In this document: positions 8,921 through 17,126 of the stretch, one piece after another
Position numbering within the stretch: the first letter of the stretch is position 1
How the letters are laid out: every line of letters starts with the position of its first letter
Source of the DNA: Pseudomonadota bacterium
GTDB lineage: Bacteria; Pseudomonadota; Alphaproteobacteria; Rhizobiales; Tepidamorphaceae
DNA length: 64,000 nt
Reading direction: 5' to 3'
Assembly (NCBI GenBank): GCA_023458595.1
Contig: JAEWYT010000189.1
Coordinates: 7,683 to 71,682, forward strand
Notes under the pieces: generated by a model
The model's input: the letters and a program-made list of their open reading frames with translations, nothing else
Database searches by the model: none
Told to the model about the DNA's origin: nothing
Program-made: the position numbers and the translations under genes

Positions 8921-9188
8921 GGATTTGCTCCGTTCTTCGATATACTGGCTGCGCGTGGCCGCAATTCGCCCGTGACGAACGTCCCCCGACGAACATCCAC
9001 CGCCGGCGCCTGGCGGCGGGCTTCGCGTCCAAGCGGATTCGATCAGATCAAATGAGTCCGGCGCGGCCGGCGCAACCGCGCCGAAAGGACAAAGCCGTAC
9101 GCCGAATGGACGTGGCCGACATGGCTTCGTTCACCCCCGGGTCGGTCGAGGCTTCCGGGCGTCTGGCGCGGTCGCGGACCGCCCCGGC

Positions 9189-9269
9189 TCAACGCGAGAT
9201 ATAGGCGACCGCGAGGATGATCGTCGTCGAGACGATGATCAGGATCCAGTTCCGGGTCCGTTTGTCCAT
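9189..9269 (-). CDS. 26-residue single-helix membrane microprotein
   Basis: A short frame (ATG 9267-9269 to TGA 9189-9191) encodes 26 residues. A charged start M-D-K-R-T-R-N-W is followed by an uninterrupted hydrophobic run (I-L-I-I-V-S-T-T-I-I-L-A-V-A) and ends Y-I-S-R. This is a well-formed single transmembrane segment with positive residues at the N terminus. A GGAG lies just upstream, and the frame begins 21 bases after the aldehyde dehydrogenase stop on the same strand, so it would be translated from that transcript. It is too short for family assignment and could be chance, but the start, ribosome site and helix agree. Confidence 0.45.
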   Translation of the reverse strand: MDKRTRNWILIIVSTTIILAVAYISR

Positions 9270-9290
9270 CGCTCCGGCCCAGCAGGCGGC

Positions 9291-10727
9291 TCAGGCGAGC
9301 GTATAGGCCGTCTTGACGGTCGTGTAGAACTCGCGGGCGTAGGCGCCCTGCTCGCGCGGACCGTGCGAGGAGCCCTTACGGCCGCCGAAGGGCACGTGAT
9401 AGTCGACACCCGCCGTCGGCAGATTGACCATCACCATGCCGGCCTCGGAATTGCGCTTGAAATGGGAGGCGGCCTTGAGCGAGGTCGTGCAGATGCCGGA
9501 CGACAGGCCGAACTGGGTGTCGTTGGCCACTTTCAGCGCCTCGTCGTAGTCGGCGACCTCGATGACGCTGGCGACGGGGCCGAAGATCTCCTCGCGGCTC
9601 GTGCGCATGTCGTTGCTCGCCCCGACGAGCAGCGCCGGCGAAAGATAGAAGCCCTCGGTCTCGCGGTTGAGGCGTTCGCCGCCGAGCACGTCGCAGCCTT
9701 CTTCCTTCGCGAGCGCGATGTAGCGCAGGTCCTGGTCGAGTTGGCCCTGGTCGACGACCGGGCCGATCTCGGTATGCGGTTTCAGGGCGTTGTCGACCTT
9801 GAGGCTCTTCACCTTGTCGGTCATCGCGGCGACGAACCTGTCGTGGATGCCCTTGGTCACGATCAGGCGCGAGGACGCCGTGCAGCGCTGGCCCGTCGAG
9901 AAGAAGGCGCCGTTCACCGCGCTCGACACGGCGATGTCGAGATCGGCGTCGTCGAGCACGACGAGCGGGTTCTTGCCACCCATCTCCATCTGCAGCTTCT
10001 TGCCGGATTCGGCGCAGGCGAGCGCGATGCGCCGCCCCGTCGAGACGGAACCGGTGAAGGAGATCGCGTTGACGTCGGGCGAACCAAGCATCGCCTCGCC
10101 GACCACCGAGCCGCGGCCCATGACCAGATTGAAGACGCCGGCGGGAATGCCGCAATCGTCGAGGATCTCCGCGATCGCATGGGCGCAGCCCGGCACCAGG
10201 TCGGCGGGCTTGAAGACCACCGTGTTGCCGTAGGCGAGCGCCGGGGCGATCTTCCATGCCGGGATCGCGATCGGGAAGTTCCACGGCGTGATCAGACCGA
10301 CGACGCCGACGCCCTCGCGCGTGATCTCCACGCCGACGCCGGGACGCACCGAGGGGACCACTTCGCCGCCGATCCGCAGCGCTTCGCCCGCGAAGAACTT
10401 GAAGATCTGTCCGGCGCGCGCCGCCTCGCCGATGCCTTCCGGCAGGGTCTTGCCCTCCTCGCGCGAGAGCAGCGTTCCAAGCCGCTCCTTCTCGGCGAGG
10501 ATTCGGGTGCCGGCCGCGTCGAGGATCTCGAAGCGCTGCTGCGGGGTCGAGCGCGACCAGCCGTGGAAGGCCTGCTTCGCCGCGGCGACCGCGGACGCGG
10601 CCTCCGCCGCCGTGGCGCGGGCGTACTCGCCGACCACGTCGGAAAGATCGGACGGATTGACGTTGGGCGCGTATTCGCCGCCCTTCACCCATTCGCCGTC
10701 GATCAGATTGTCGTGCCGCTCGGCCAT
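9291..10727 (-). CDS. NAD(P)-dependent aldehyde dehydrogenase, alpha-ketoglutaric-semialdehyde dehydrogenase type
   Basis: About 478 residues, oxidising an aldehyde to the acid with NAD(P)+. Recognised features are P-W-N at 148-150 for cofactor binding, the general base E248 in M-E-M-G-G-K-N-P, and the nucleophile C282 in F-S-T-G-Q-R-C-T-A-S-S-R. This group of motifs is like the alpha-ketoglutaric semialdehyde dehydrogenases of pentose, uronate or hydroxyproline breakdown, though succinate-semialdehyde-type activity cannot be excluded. I chose ATG 10727, which has GGGGAGA upstream; the open frame extends further but without family similarity. It stands alone apart from the microprotein downstream, so substrate context is missing. 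Confidence 0.85.
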   Translation of the reverse strand: MAERHDNLIDGEWVKGGEYAPNVNPSDLSDVVGEYARATAAEAASAVAAAKQAFHGWSRSTPQQRFEILDAAGTRILAEKERLGTLLSREEGKTLPEGIGEAARAGQIFKFFAGEALRIGGEVVPSVRPGVGVEITREGVGVVGLITPWNFPIAIPAWKIAPALAYGNTVVFKPADLVPGCAHAIAEILDDCGIPAGVFNLVMGRGSVVGEAMLGSPDVNAISFTGSVSTGRRIALACAESGKKLQMEMGGKNPLVVLDDADLDIAVSSAVNGAFFSTGQRCTASSRLIVTKGIHDRFVAAMTDKVKSLKVDNALKPHTEIGPVVDQGQLDQDLRYIALAKEEGCDVLGGERLNRETEGFYLSPALLVGASNDMRTSREEIFGPVASVIEVADYDEALKVANDTQFGLSSGICTTSLKAASHFKRNSEAGMVMVNLPTAGVDYHVPFGGRKGSSHGPREQGAYAREFYTTVKTAYTLA

Positions 10728-10878
10728 CGCCGTCTCCCCTGGAACCGTTCTGTTGTCGAAACTCCGCCGTGCAAAAAGCCGCAAGGGCCGCCCCCGGTCA
10801 ATGGGATTTGTACGACAATTGGCCGCTTCATCGCCCTTCCCGCGAGAAAAACAGACTTGACGCACAGACCCGCGCAAC

Positions 10879-12252
10879 TCAGCGGGCGGCGCGCAGGGCG
10901 GAGAGGAAGGCCGAATACCAGGCGCGTATGTCTTCCGCCCGCACCTTGTCGAAAAGCCTGCGCCAGCGGTCCCGGCGCTCGTCGAGCGGCATGATGACGG
11001 CGCGCTGGACGGCCTCCGCCGTTTCATCGATGTCGTAGGGGTTGACGATCAGCGCGGCGTCGAGCGCCTCGGCGGCACCGGCGAAGCGGGATAGCACGAG
11101 GACACCCGGATCGTCCTCGGCCTGGGCGGCGACGTATTCCTTGGCGACGAGGTTCATGCCGTCGCGCAGCGGCGTCACAAGCCCGACGCGGCTGGCGCGA
11201 TAGAGGCCCGCGAGGCTGCGGCGTTGCAGCGCCCGAGTGATGAGCCGGATCGGGGTCCAGTCGAGGTCGGAGAAGCGCCCGTTGACATTGCCGGTGATGC
11301 GCTCGAGCTCCTCGCGGATGTCCACATAGGCGTCGACGTCGCCGCGCGAGGCCGGCGCCACCTGCAGAAGCGAGACGTGGCCACGGTTCTCCGGATAGTT
11401 CTCGAGAAGCCGCGAGAAGGCCCGGAAGCGCTCCACGAGGCCTTTTGTGTAGTCGATGCGGTCGACGCCGATGACGTGAACGCGGTCGGCGGCGTTCTTC
11501 CTGAGCCGCTGGCCCATCCGGTGGGCGTCGGCGGAGACAGAGAACCTGTGGAACGTGTCGGTGTCTATTCCGATCGGGAACGAGCCGACCTTCACGGTGC
11601 GTCCCTGGACGGTCAGGCGGCCGTCCGACGTCGCGGTGCCGCCGAACTCCTCGACGAAGTAGCGGATGAAGGCGCGCGCATCGCGTTTCGTCTGGAAGCC
11701 GACGACGTCGTAGGCGAGCATGGCGCGCACGATCGCGCCGTGGTTCGGCAGCGCGGCGATGATCTCCGGCACAGGAAAGGGAATATGCAGGAAGAAGCCG
11801 AGCGGCTGCTCGACGCCCATCGCACGCAGCTTCGAGCCGAGCGCCAGGAAATGGTAGTCGTGGACCCAGACCGTGTCGCCGGGCCTGAGCATCGGATGGA
11901 GCCTCGCGGCGAAGCGCTCGTTGACGGTCCAGTAGATCTTCTCCAGTTCGCGGTCGAACCGGGCGAGATCGAGCCGGTAGTGAAAGATCGGCCAGAGCGT
12001 GCGATTGGAGAACCCGGCGTAGTAGCCCTCGTAGTCGCTCTCGTCGATGTCGAGGGTGACAAGCGATATGCGGCCGGCCTGCTCGGTCTTGAGCATGCCG
12101 TGGGTGCCTTCCGGGCTGATCGCGCCCGACCAGCCGAACCAGACGCCGCCTTCGGCGCGCAAGGCGTCGACTATCGCCACCGCGAGCCCCCCGGCCTTTG
12201 CGGATTCGCGGACCGGTCCGACTCGGTTGGAGACGATGACGAGGCGGCTCAT
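10879..12252 (-). CDS. otsA: Trehalose-6-phosphate synthase
   Basis: This 457-residue GT20 glycosyltransferase joins UDP-glucose and glucose 6-phosphate to trehalose 6-phosphate in the cytosol. It begins M-S-R-L-V-I-V-S-N-R-V, contains the A-G-G-L glycine loop near 20, W-V-H-D-Y-H-F, and G-V-D-R-I-D-Y-T-K-G-L, all standard OtsA motifs. Length is normal. The start ATG overlaps the GH15 stop by 4 bases, so it is the last gene of a coupled otsB-GH15-otsA operon. Trehalose made this way commonly protects against osmotic and drying stress. No regulatory site was recognised directly upstream of this gene. Confidence 0.95.
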   Translation of the reverse strand: MSRLVIVSNRVGPVRESAKAGGLAVAIVDALRAEGGVWFGWSGAISPEGTHGMLKTEQAGRISLVTLDIDESDYEGYYAGFSNRTLWPIFHYRLDLARFDRELEKIYWTVNERFAARLHPMLRPGDTVWVHDYHFLALGSKLRAMGVEQPLGFFLHIPFPVPEIIAALPNHGAIVRAMLAYDVVGFQTKRDARAFIRYFVEEFGGTATSDGRLTVQGRTVKVGSFPIGIDTDTFHRFSVSADAHRMGQRLRKNAADRVHVIGVDRIDYTKGLVERFRAFSRLLENYPENRGHVSLLQVAPASRGDVDAYVDIREELERITGNVNGRFSDLDWTPIRLITRALQRRSLAGLYRASRVGLVTPLRDGMNLVAKEYVAAQAEDDPGVLVLSRFAGAAEALDAALIVNPYDIDETAEAVQRAVIMPLDERRDRWRRLFDKVRAEDIRAWYSAFLSALRAAR

Positions 12253-14039
12253 ATCACCGTGTCCCACCTCCTGCTGAGGCGCATCGCCCCGTTTATGATC
12301 CCGACCATCGAGTAGGTCTGCGGGTAGTTGCCCCACAGCTCGCCGCTTGCCGGGTCGATGTCCTCCGAAAGGAGGCCGAGGTGGTTCCGGGCGGCCAGCA
12401 TCGTCTCGAAGATCTCGCGTGCTTCCTCTATGCGCCCGATGCGGGCAAGGGCGTCGATGTACCAGAAGGTGCAGATATTGAATGCGGTATGTGGCCGTCC
12501 GAAGTCGTCGGGCGCCGAATACCGGTAGAGATGGTTGCCGCGCCGCAGCTCGCGGCCGATCCGGTCGACGGTCGCCACGAACCGCTGGTCGCCGGGGGCG
12601 ACGAAGCCGACCTCGGCCATCAGCAGCAGGCTCGCGTCGATATCCGATCCCCCGAAGCTCTCGACGAACGAATTGAGCCCGGCGTTCCACGCGCGCTCCA
12701 GGATCGTCCCGTGAATGGTTCGCGCCCGTTCGCTCCAGACCTTCGCCCGGTCCGCGTCGCCGAAACGGCCGGCGATCTTGGCGAGGCGGTCGCATGCGGC
12801 CCAGCACATCAGCGCGGAGGAGGTGTGGACGCGGGCGCGGGTGCGCAGTTCCCACATGCCGGCATCGGGCTCGGCATGGAAGGCGAAGGCGCGTTCGCCG
12901 ACGCGCTCGAGCTGGCGGAAATCGTCGACGGCCGCCGGGCGGAGCAGGCGGTCGTCGAAAAAGGCCTGGGCCGCGCCCAGGACGACGTTGCCGTAGACGT
13001 CGTGCTGGAAGTGCTCGTAGGCCTGGTTGCCGACCCGCACCGGCCCCATGCCGCGGTAGCCGGGCAGATGATCGATCGTCCGCTCGATGAGATGGGTCTC
13101 GCGGCCGATACCGTAGACGGGCTGCATGTGCTCGCCGTCCACCTCGCGGACGATGTTGGAGAGATAGCGGAGATAGGTCTCCATCGTCTCCACCTCGGCG
13201 AGGCTGTTCAACGCGCGCACGACGAAGAACGCGTCGCGCAGCCAGCAGTAGCGGTAGTCCCAGTTGCGGCCGCTGCCGGCGGCCTCCGGGATGCTGGTCG
13301 TCATCGCCGCGACGATGGCGCCGGTCTCCTCGTAGGTGCACAGCTTCAGGGTGATCGCCGCGCGGATCACCGCCTCCTGCCATTCGAGCGGCACGGCGAG
13401 GCGGCGCGACCATTCGCGCCAGTACTGGGCCGTCTGCTCCTCGAACGAGCGGGCAAGCGTGTCGACGCTGTCGCTCGCGGTCTCGTCGGGGCCGAGCAGG
13501 AAGCTCGTCGGCTCCTCGAGGACATAGGGCGTCTCGGCGAGAACATAAGCGACCGGGGCGTTCGTCGTCAGACGCAGGACCAGCCCCGACCCGACATAGC
13601 GGACGTGGTTGGAACCGTGCGTCACGGTCGGCGGCGTCGCGCCCCAGTCGAAGCGCGGGCGGATGCGGAACGTGACGCGCGGCCGTCCGGAGAGCGGCCG
13701 CAGCCGCCGCACGATCATGGCCGGCCGGAACATGCGCCCGCGGGCGCGGAAGCGGGGCACGAAGTCGACGATCTCCAGCGCGTCGCCGGAGGTGGCGTAG
13801 AGCCGCGTGCGCAGGATCGCGGTGTTCGGCTCGTAGGCCTGCTCGGCGTGGGAGAAGCCGTCGAGCTCGATCGAGAAGGCCCCCGCGTACGGGTCGCTTT
13901 CCTCCGGCGCCCCGAGCAGCGCATGGAAGACGGGATCGCCGTCGAAGCGTGGCAGGCACGACCAGACGATGCGCGCGCCGGCGTCGACCAGCGCGCCGAT
14001 CGCGCAGTTGCCGATGACGCCGAGATCGAGCCCGCTCAC
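12249..14039 (-). CDS. Glycoside hydrolase family 15 protein (trehalase/glucoamylase-like)
   Basis: About 596 residues with no signal peptide. The motif R-N-W-D-Y-R-Y-C-W-L-R-D in the middle and L-W-G-N-Y-P-Q near the C terminus are typical of GH15 enzymes, with an N-terminal beta-sandwich domain. The start is GTG 14039, which overlaps the otsB stop in GTGA; the longer open frame runs back through otsB and is not real. Bacterial GH15 members include glucoamylases and trehalases. Sitting between the two trehalose synthesis genes, a cytosolic trehalase or a related glucan-trimming enzyme is the best guess, giving synthesis and breakdown on one transcript. Substrate needs to be tested. Confidence 0.88.
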   Translation of the reverse strand: MSGLDLGVIGNCAIGALVDAGARIVWSCLPRFDGDPVFHALLGAPEESDPYAGAFSIELDGFSHAEQAYEPNTAILRTRLYATSGDALEIVDFVPRFRARGRMFRPAMIVRRLRPLSGRPRVTFRIRPRFDWGATPPTVTHGSNHVRYVGSGLVLRLTTNAPVAYVLAETPYVLEEPTSFLLGPDETASDSVDTLARSFEEQTAQYWREWSRRLAVPLEWQEAVIRAAITLKLCTYEETGAIVAAMTTSIPEAAGSGRNWDYRYCWLRDAFFVVRALNSLAEVETMETYLRYLSNIVREVDGEHMQPVYGIGRETHLIERTIDHLPGYRGMGPVRVGNQAYEHFQHDVYGNVVLGAAQAFFDDRLLRPAAVDDFRQLERVGERAFAFHAEPDAGMWELRTRARVHTSSALMCWAACDRLAKIAGRFGDADRAKVWSERARTIHGTILERAWNAGLNSFVESFGGSDIDASLLLMAEVGFVAPGDQRFVATVDRIGRELRRGNHLYRYSAPDDFGRPHTAFNICTFWYIDALARIGRIEEAREIFETMLAARNHLGLLSEDIDPASGELWGNYPQTYSMVGIINGAMRLSRRWDTVI

Positions 14040-14800
14040 GGTGCCGTCGCCTCCCTTGCCGCCCGGTCTAGCCGGCCGGGCATCGCGGCCAGCCAGCGCA
14101 GGAATTCCGCCACGGTGCCGATGCGCCACGCCGCCGCCGTGCGGCCGTCGCCGACCTTGATGCCGAAGCCGCCGCGCGCGGCGGCGGCGCGGAACCCGTC
14201 CTCGTCGGTCACGTCGTCGCCGGCGAAGACTGGGACGCGTCCGCGAAAGGGCGGCTCGTCCATGAAGCGGCACACCGCCTTGCCCTTGTCGGCGGCGGCG
14301 GGCTTGATCTCGAACACCATCTTGCCCTCGAGGACCTGGAAGCCGGCATGGCCGCGCACGGCGCTGCGGACGGCCTGCCGGGAGGCGTCGGCGAGGTCCG
14401 GCCGGGCGCGGTAGTGCAAGGCCAGCGCCATGCCCTTGTCTTCGACGAACGCGCCGGGATGTGCTGCCGCGAAGGCCGCGAGCGCGTCGCGGACGTCATC
14501 GGCCGGAGGATCGGCCTTGCCGGTCGTCACGGGAAGCCCGGGGGCGAGGCGAAGCTCGAGACCGTGCAGGCCCGCCGCCGCGAAGGCCGCGTGGTCGAGG
14601 TGGCGGTCCACCTCGCCGATCGGCCGTCCGCTGACGATCGCGACCGCGCCGTCGAGCCGCTCGGCGATCGCGGCGAGCGTGGCGGCCAGATGCCGTTCGG
14701 CGCGAACGGCTTCGGGCGACTCGGCGATCTCGACCAGCGTTCCGTCGAAATCCAGGAACAGACACCAGTCGATCCGCGGTGCGGGAAGGTCGGCTGTCAT
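14036..14800 (-). CDS. otsB: Trehalose-6-phosphate phosphatase
   Basis: This 254-residue HAD-superfamily phosphatase converts trehalose 6-phosphate to trehalose. It shows the nucleophile motif L-D-F-D-G-T-L near residue 20, V-S-G-R-P for the second motif, and G-D-D-V-T-D-E-D-G-F for Mg2+ binding. ATG 14800 was chosen because GGAGG lies 7 bases upstream; about 69 further upstream residues in the open frame have no similarity. It is the first gene of the operon and is followed by GH15 with a 4-base overlap. The promoter must lie in the 270-bp region shared with the divergent L,D-transpeptidase gene. Confidence 0.93.
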   Translation of the reverse strand: MTADLPAPRIDWCLFLDFDGTLVEIAESPEAVRAERHLAATLAAIAERLDGAVAIVSGRPIGEVDRHLDHAAFAAAGLHGLELRLAPGLPVTTGKADPPADDVRDALAAFAAAHPGAFVEDKGMALALHYRARPDLADASRQAVRSAVRGHAGFQVLEGKMVFEIKPAAADKGKAVCRFMDEPPFRGRVPVFAGDDVTDEDGFRAAAARGGFGIKVGDGRTAAAWRIGTVAEFLRWLAAMPGRLDRAAREATAP

Positions 14801-14910
14801 CACCGGGCCTCCAATACACGGCATGGGCGGCCGCGTTAAGAGCCGGATTCCCGCAATGCGCGGTCCGGCACGCCTCGGCCGTCGCCGGTACCCGCAACCG
14901 GCGTGATAAT

Positions 14911-14928
14911 TGCGCCACAGGTGGCGCA
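14911..14928. promoter_or_regulatory. Inverted repeat in the otsB / L,D-transpeptidase divergent promoter region
   Basis: TGCGCCAC and GTGGCGCA form perfect 8-bp arms around a 2-base centre, about 110 bp upstream of otsB and 140 bp upstream of the transpeptidase gene. Size and position suit a dimeric repressor or activator site. The rest of 14801-15070 is non-coding, with an A-rich stretch at about 14990-15020. Confidence 0.45.
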
Positions 14929-15070
14929 TTCCTGCATCAACACCTAATCGTGAGAGGTTCGCCAACTTGATTTTTGCGGGGGGGTGGCAGAGAAAAAAGA
15001 AAATCACTTTGGCAAAACGGAATCAGCACTCGAATTTCTGCATTAGGTCGTTTTCTAGGGACTCCGAACA

Positions 15071-15643
15071 ATGAACTGGCGATTGCTCGCTCTTCTTGGA
15101 ATTGGTGCTTTGCTTCTGGTCGGATCGGCCGATACGGGTCGCGCCGAGATCGATCCGCTGACCGGCAAGCGTCTGCAGAGCGGTGGCGTCTGGGCCTATA
15201 CGCCCATCCCCCGCAAGGTGGTCGACTTCCCTGAGAACTACACGCCCGGCACGATCGTCGTGAACACGCCCGAGCGGCGCCTGTACCTCGTCCTCGAAGA
15301 CGGCAAGGCGATCCGCTACGGCATCGGCGTCGGCCGCGAAGGGTTCCAGTTCTCCGGCACGTACAACGTCAGCCGCAAGGCGGAGTGGCCGGATTGGCGG
15401 CCGCCGGCGGATATGCGCGCCCGCCAGCCGTACCTGCCGGAATACATGCCCGGCGGCCCCGGCAACCCGCTCGGCGCGCGTGCCCTCTATGTGGGTTCGA
15501 CCCTCTACCGCATTCACGGCACGAACCAGAACTGGAGCATCGGTCGCGACTTCTCGTCGGGATGTATCCGGATGATCAACGAGGACGTCATCGACCTCTA
15601 CAACCGTGTGAATGTCGGCGCGAAGATCGTCGTGCTGCAATAG
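15071..15643 (+). CDS. L,D-transpeptidase (YkuD / ErfK-YbiS family)
   Basis: This 190-residue exported enzyme would make 3-3 cross-links in peptidoglycan or attach proteins to it. An N-terminal signal peptide ends near R-A-E at about 26. The YkuD active site is complete: H149 in R-I-H-G-T-N and the nucleophile C165 in F-S-S-G-C-I-R-M. The family usually has only this one catalytic domain at this length. AGGGA precedes ATG 15071. The gene is monocistronic and followed by a clear terminator. Rhizobial genomes typically carry many paralogues, which is consistent with their polar growth and L,D-linked wall; that last point is background knowledge. Confidence 0.92.
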   Translation: MNWRLLALLGIGALLLVGSADTGRAEIDPLTGKRLQSGGVWAYTPIPRKVVDFPENYTPGTIVVNTPERRLYLVLEDGKAIRYGIGVGREGFQFSGTYNVSRKAEWPDWRPPADMRARQPYLPEYMPGGPGNPLGARALYVGSTLYRIHGTNQNWSIGRDFSSGCIRMINEDVIDLYNRVNVGAKIVVLQ

Positions 15644-15673
15644 TCGAGCCTCGAGGCAACGCGAGGACAGACG

Positions 15674-15705
15674 GGCCGGAGCGAAAGCTCCGGCCTCGTT
15701 CTTTT
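15674..15705 (+). terminator. Rho-independent terminator after the L,D-transpeptidase gene
   Basis: A perfect 9-bp stem, GGCCGGAGC (15674-15682) with GCTCCGGCC (15687-15695), closes a stable GAAA tetraloop and is followed by TCGTTCTTTT. It begins 31 bases after the stop codon. Confidence 0.9.
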
Positions 15706-15797
15706 CGGGGCCCGTCTCATGCGCGCGGCCGCCGCGGGCCGCATCCGTCCGGCGAATATGCTAGTCTAAGGCCCGGAAGGCTGACGGACGGGACATC

Positions 15798-16172
15798 ATG
15801 CGCACGGTTGCCGGCGCCCTCCTGGCGCTTCTGCTCTGGCACACCGCGGAACCCGTCTCGGCGGACGAGATCGCGCGCGGCAAGGAACTCGCGGAGAAAC
15901 ACTGCTCGCGCTGTCACGTCGTCGGCGACTTCAACAGGCTCGGCGGAATCGGCTCCACGCCGTCGTTCCAGCTCCTGGTCGACGCGCTGGACGACTGGGC
16001 GGACCGCTTCGAAACCTTCCAGGCGCGCAGGCCGCACCCTTCCTTCGTGCGCGTGCGCGGATTTTCCTATCCCGATCCGAAGATCTTCCCGCCGAACGCG
16101 TCGCCCGTCGAAATCGACCTCGACGACATCGCGGCGATCCGGGCCTTTGCCGGAACGCTGCGGAAGAAGTGA
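15798..16172 (+). CDS. Small exported c-type cytochrome
   Basis: This 124-residue protein has a signal peptide (about 1-22, ending V-S-A-D) and a single haem attachment site C-S-R-C-H near residue 35. It is a class I cytochrome c-like electron carrier of the periplasm. A distal methionine ligand is not obvious in the C-terminal half, which is short and rich in Pro and Phe, so haem coordination may be unusual. It stands alone between a terminator and a convergent DUF971 gene, 3 bp away. Its redox partner is unknown. Confidence 0.82.
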   Translation: MRTVAGALLALLLWHTAEPVSADEIARGKELAEKHCSRCHVVGDFNRLGGIGSTPSFQLLVDALDDWADRFETFQARRPHPSFVRVRGFSYPDPKIFPPNASPVEIDLDDIAAIRAFAGTLRKK

Positions 16173-16175
16173 GTG

Positions 16176-16556
16176 CTAGCGCCGGAGCTTCGGCTCGCGG
16201 TCGAGGCCTTTTTCGGCGAGATCCTGCAGATAGCCCGCCCAAAGAGCGTCGCGGTCGTGGCCGAGCCGGTAGAGATAGGCCCAGGAAAAGATGCCCGTCG
16301 AATGCATGTCGTCGAATTCGAGCCGCACCGCGTAGTTGCCGGTCGGGTGAATCTGCATGATGCCGACGTTCTTCTTGCCGGGAACGGTCTGGCGCTGGTC
16401 GGGGCTATGGCCCTGGACCTCGGCGCTGGGGCTGAGGACCCTCAGGTATTCGGCGGGCAGCGCGAAGCTCGCTCCGTCATCGAAGGTGACGGTCAGCGTC
16501 CGCTTGTCCTTTGACAAGCGGATTTCGGTGGGCCAGACCTTGTTCTCGTTCGTCAT
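16176..16556 (-). CDS. DUF971 / GBBH-like N-terminal domain protein
   Basis: This 126-residue cytosolic protein consists of the DUF971 fold that also forms the N-terminal domain of gamma-butyrobetaine hydroxylase. The pattern W-P-T-E-I-R-L-S, then L-P-A-E-Y-L-R-V-L-S-P-S-A-E-V-Q-G-H, and finally G-I-F-S-W-A-Y-L is characteristic. It lacks the oxygenase domain, as in most bacterial copies; some relatives are linked to Fe-S or Mrp-type proteins. Start ATG 16556 was preferred over an upstream frame that overlaps the divergent gene. Exact function is unknown. Confidence 0.85.
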   Translation of the reverse strand: MTNENKVWPTEIRLSKDKRTLTVTFDDGASFALPAEYLRVLSPSAEVQGHSPDQRQTVPGKKNVGIMQIHPTGNYAVRLEFDDMHSTGIFSWAYLYRLGHDRDALWAGYLQDLAEKGLDREPKLRR

Positions 16557-16639
16557 CGCCTCGTTCCTGTCGCGAGGCAAGTTAGGTCGCGGTGCCCGTG
16601 CCGGCAAGGCGAGGCGGCGCTCAATCGGGAGTTCCGACA

Positions 16640-16933
16640 ATGAACAGGAAGGATCGGCGCGCGGCGCGCAAGGAAAGCGACCTCGACACCGAGGCCTTCC
16701 TCCAGGCGGCCAACAAGTTCATCGAGCTGGCGAACCGGGAGAACCGGACGGTCAGGGCGACCGACCTGCACATGGCGTTCCTCTACGCGGCGGCGCGCTA
16801 CAACGCCTATGTCGCCAAGGCGCTCCTCGACGTCCAGAACCACGAGGATTTCGTGCAGAGCATGACCGAGCGGTATCAGGAGATGCTGCGCCAGCATCTG
16901 GCCGACGGGTCGCTGGCCCGGCCGACCGACTGA
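16640..16933 (+). CDS. DUF3144 family small protein
   Basis: This 97-residue cytosolic protein matches from memory the DUF3144 pattern: an acidic/basic N terminus, F-I-E-L-A-N near 25, then a helix with A-F-L-Y-A-A-A-R-Y-N-A-Y. ATG 16640 is favoured because GGGAG lies about 7 bases upstream and the product then begins M-N-R-K-D-R-R-A-A-R-K. Family function is not known. The stop lies within the first unit of a 12-base tandem repeat. It is divergent from DUF971, with 83 bp between them. Confidence 0.75.
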   Translation: MNRKDRRAARKESDLDTEAFLQAANKFIELANRENRTVRATDLHMAFLYAAARYNAYVAKALLDVQNHEDFVQSMTERYQEMLRQHLADGSLARPTD

Positions 16934-16964
16934 CCGGCGACCGACTGACCGGCCGACTGACCGG
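16926..16964. repeat. Three 12-base repeats of CCGACTGACCGG
   Basis: Copies lie at 16926-16937, 16941-16952 and 16953-16964, the last two directly joined. The first copy contains the TGA stop (16931-16933) of the DUF3144 gene, so the repeat is at the very end of the coding region and could have arisen by slippage. Confidence 0.85.
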
Positions 16965-17126
16965 CCCAGGGCGCGCCATCCTCGCCGGCCGGGCGAAGAT
17001 CCGCCCCCGGACAGCCGCTTCGGATCGACGGCATAGGGGTTTGCGTCGCCGGCCCTCTCCCCCTACAGTCCAACGTATACAAAGAAGCCGCCTCCCCCGA
17101 CCGGCGGCCAGGAGGAGACATCCGGT

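Noticed and set aside
9363..10994. A 543-codon plus-strand frame antisense to the aldehyde dehydrogenase
   Set aside because: His/Asp/Arg-rich shadow of a gene with intact catalytic motifs on the other strand.
15719..15769. Sixteen-codon frame (ATG 15719 to TAA) after the terminator
   Set aside because: No ribosome site, Ala/Arg-rich sequence and no hydrophobic or conserved feature.
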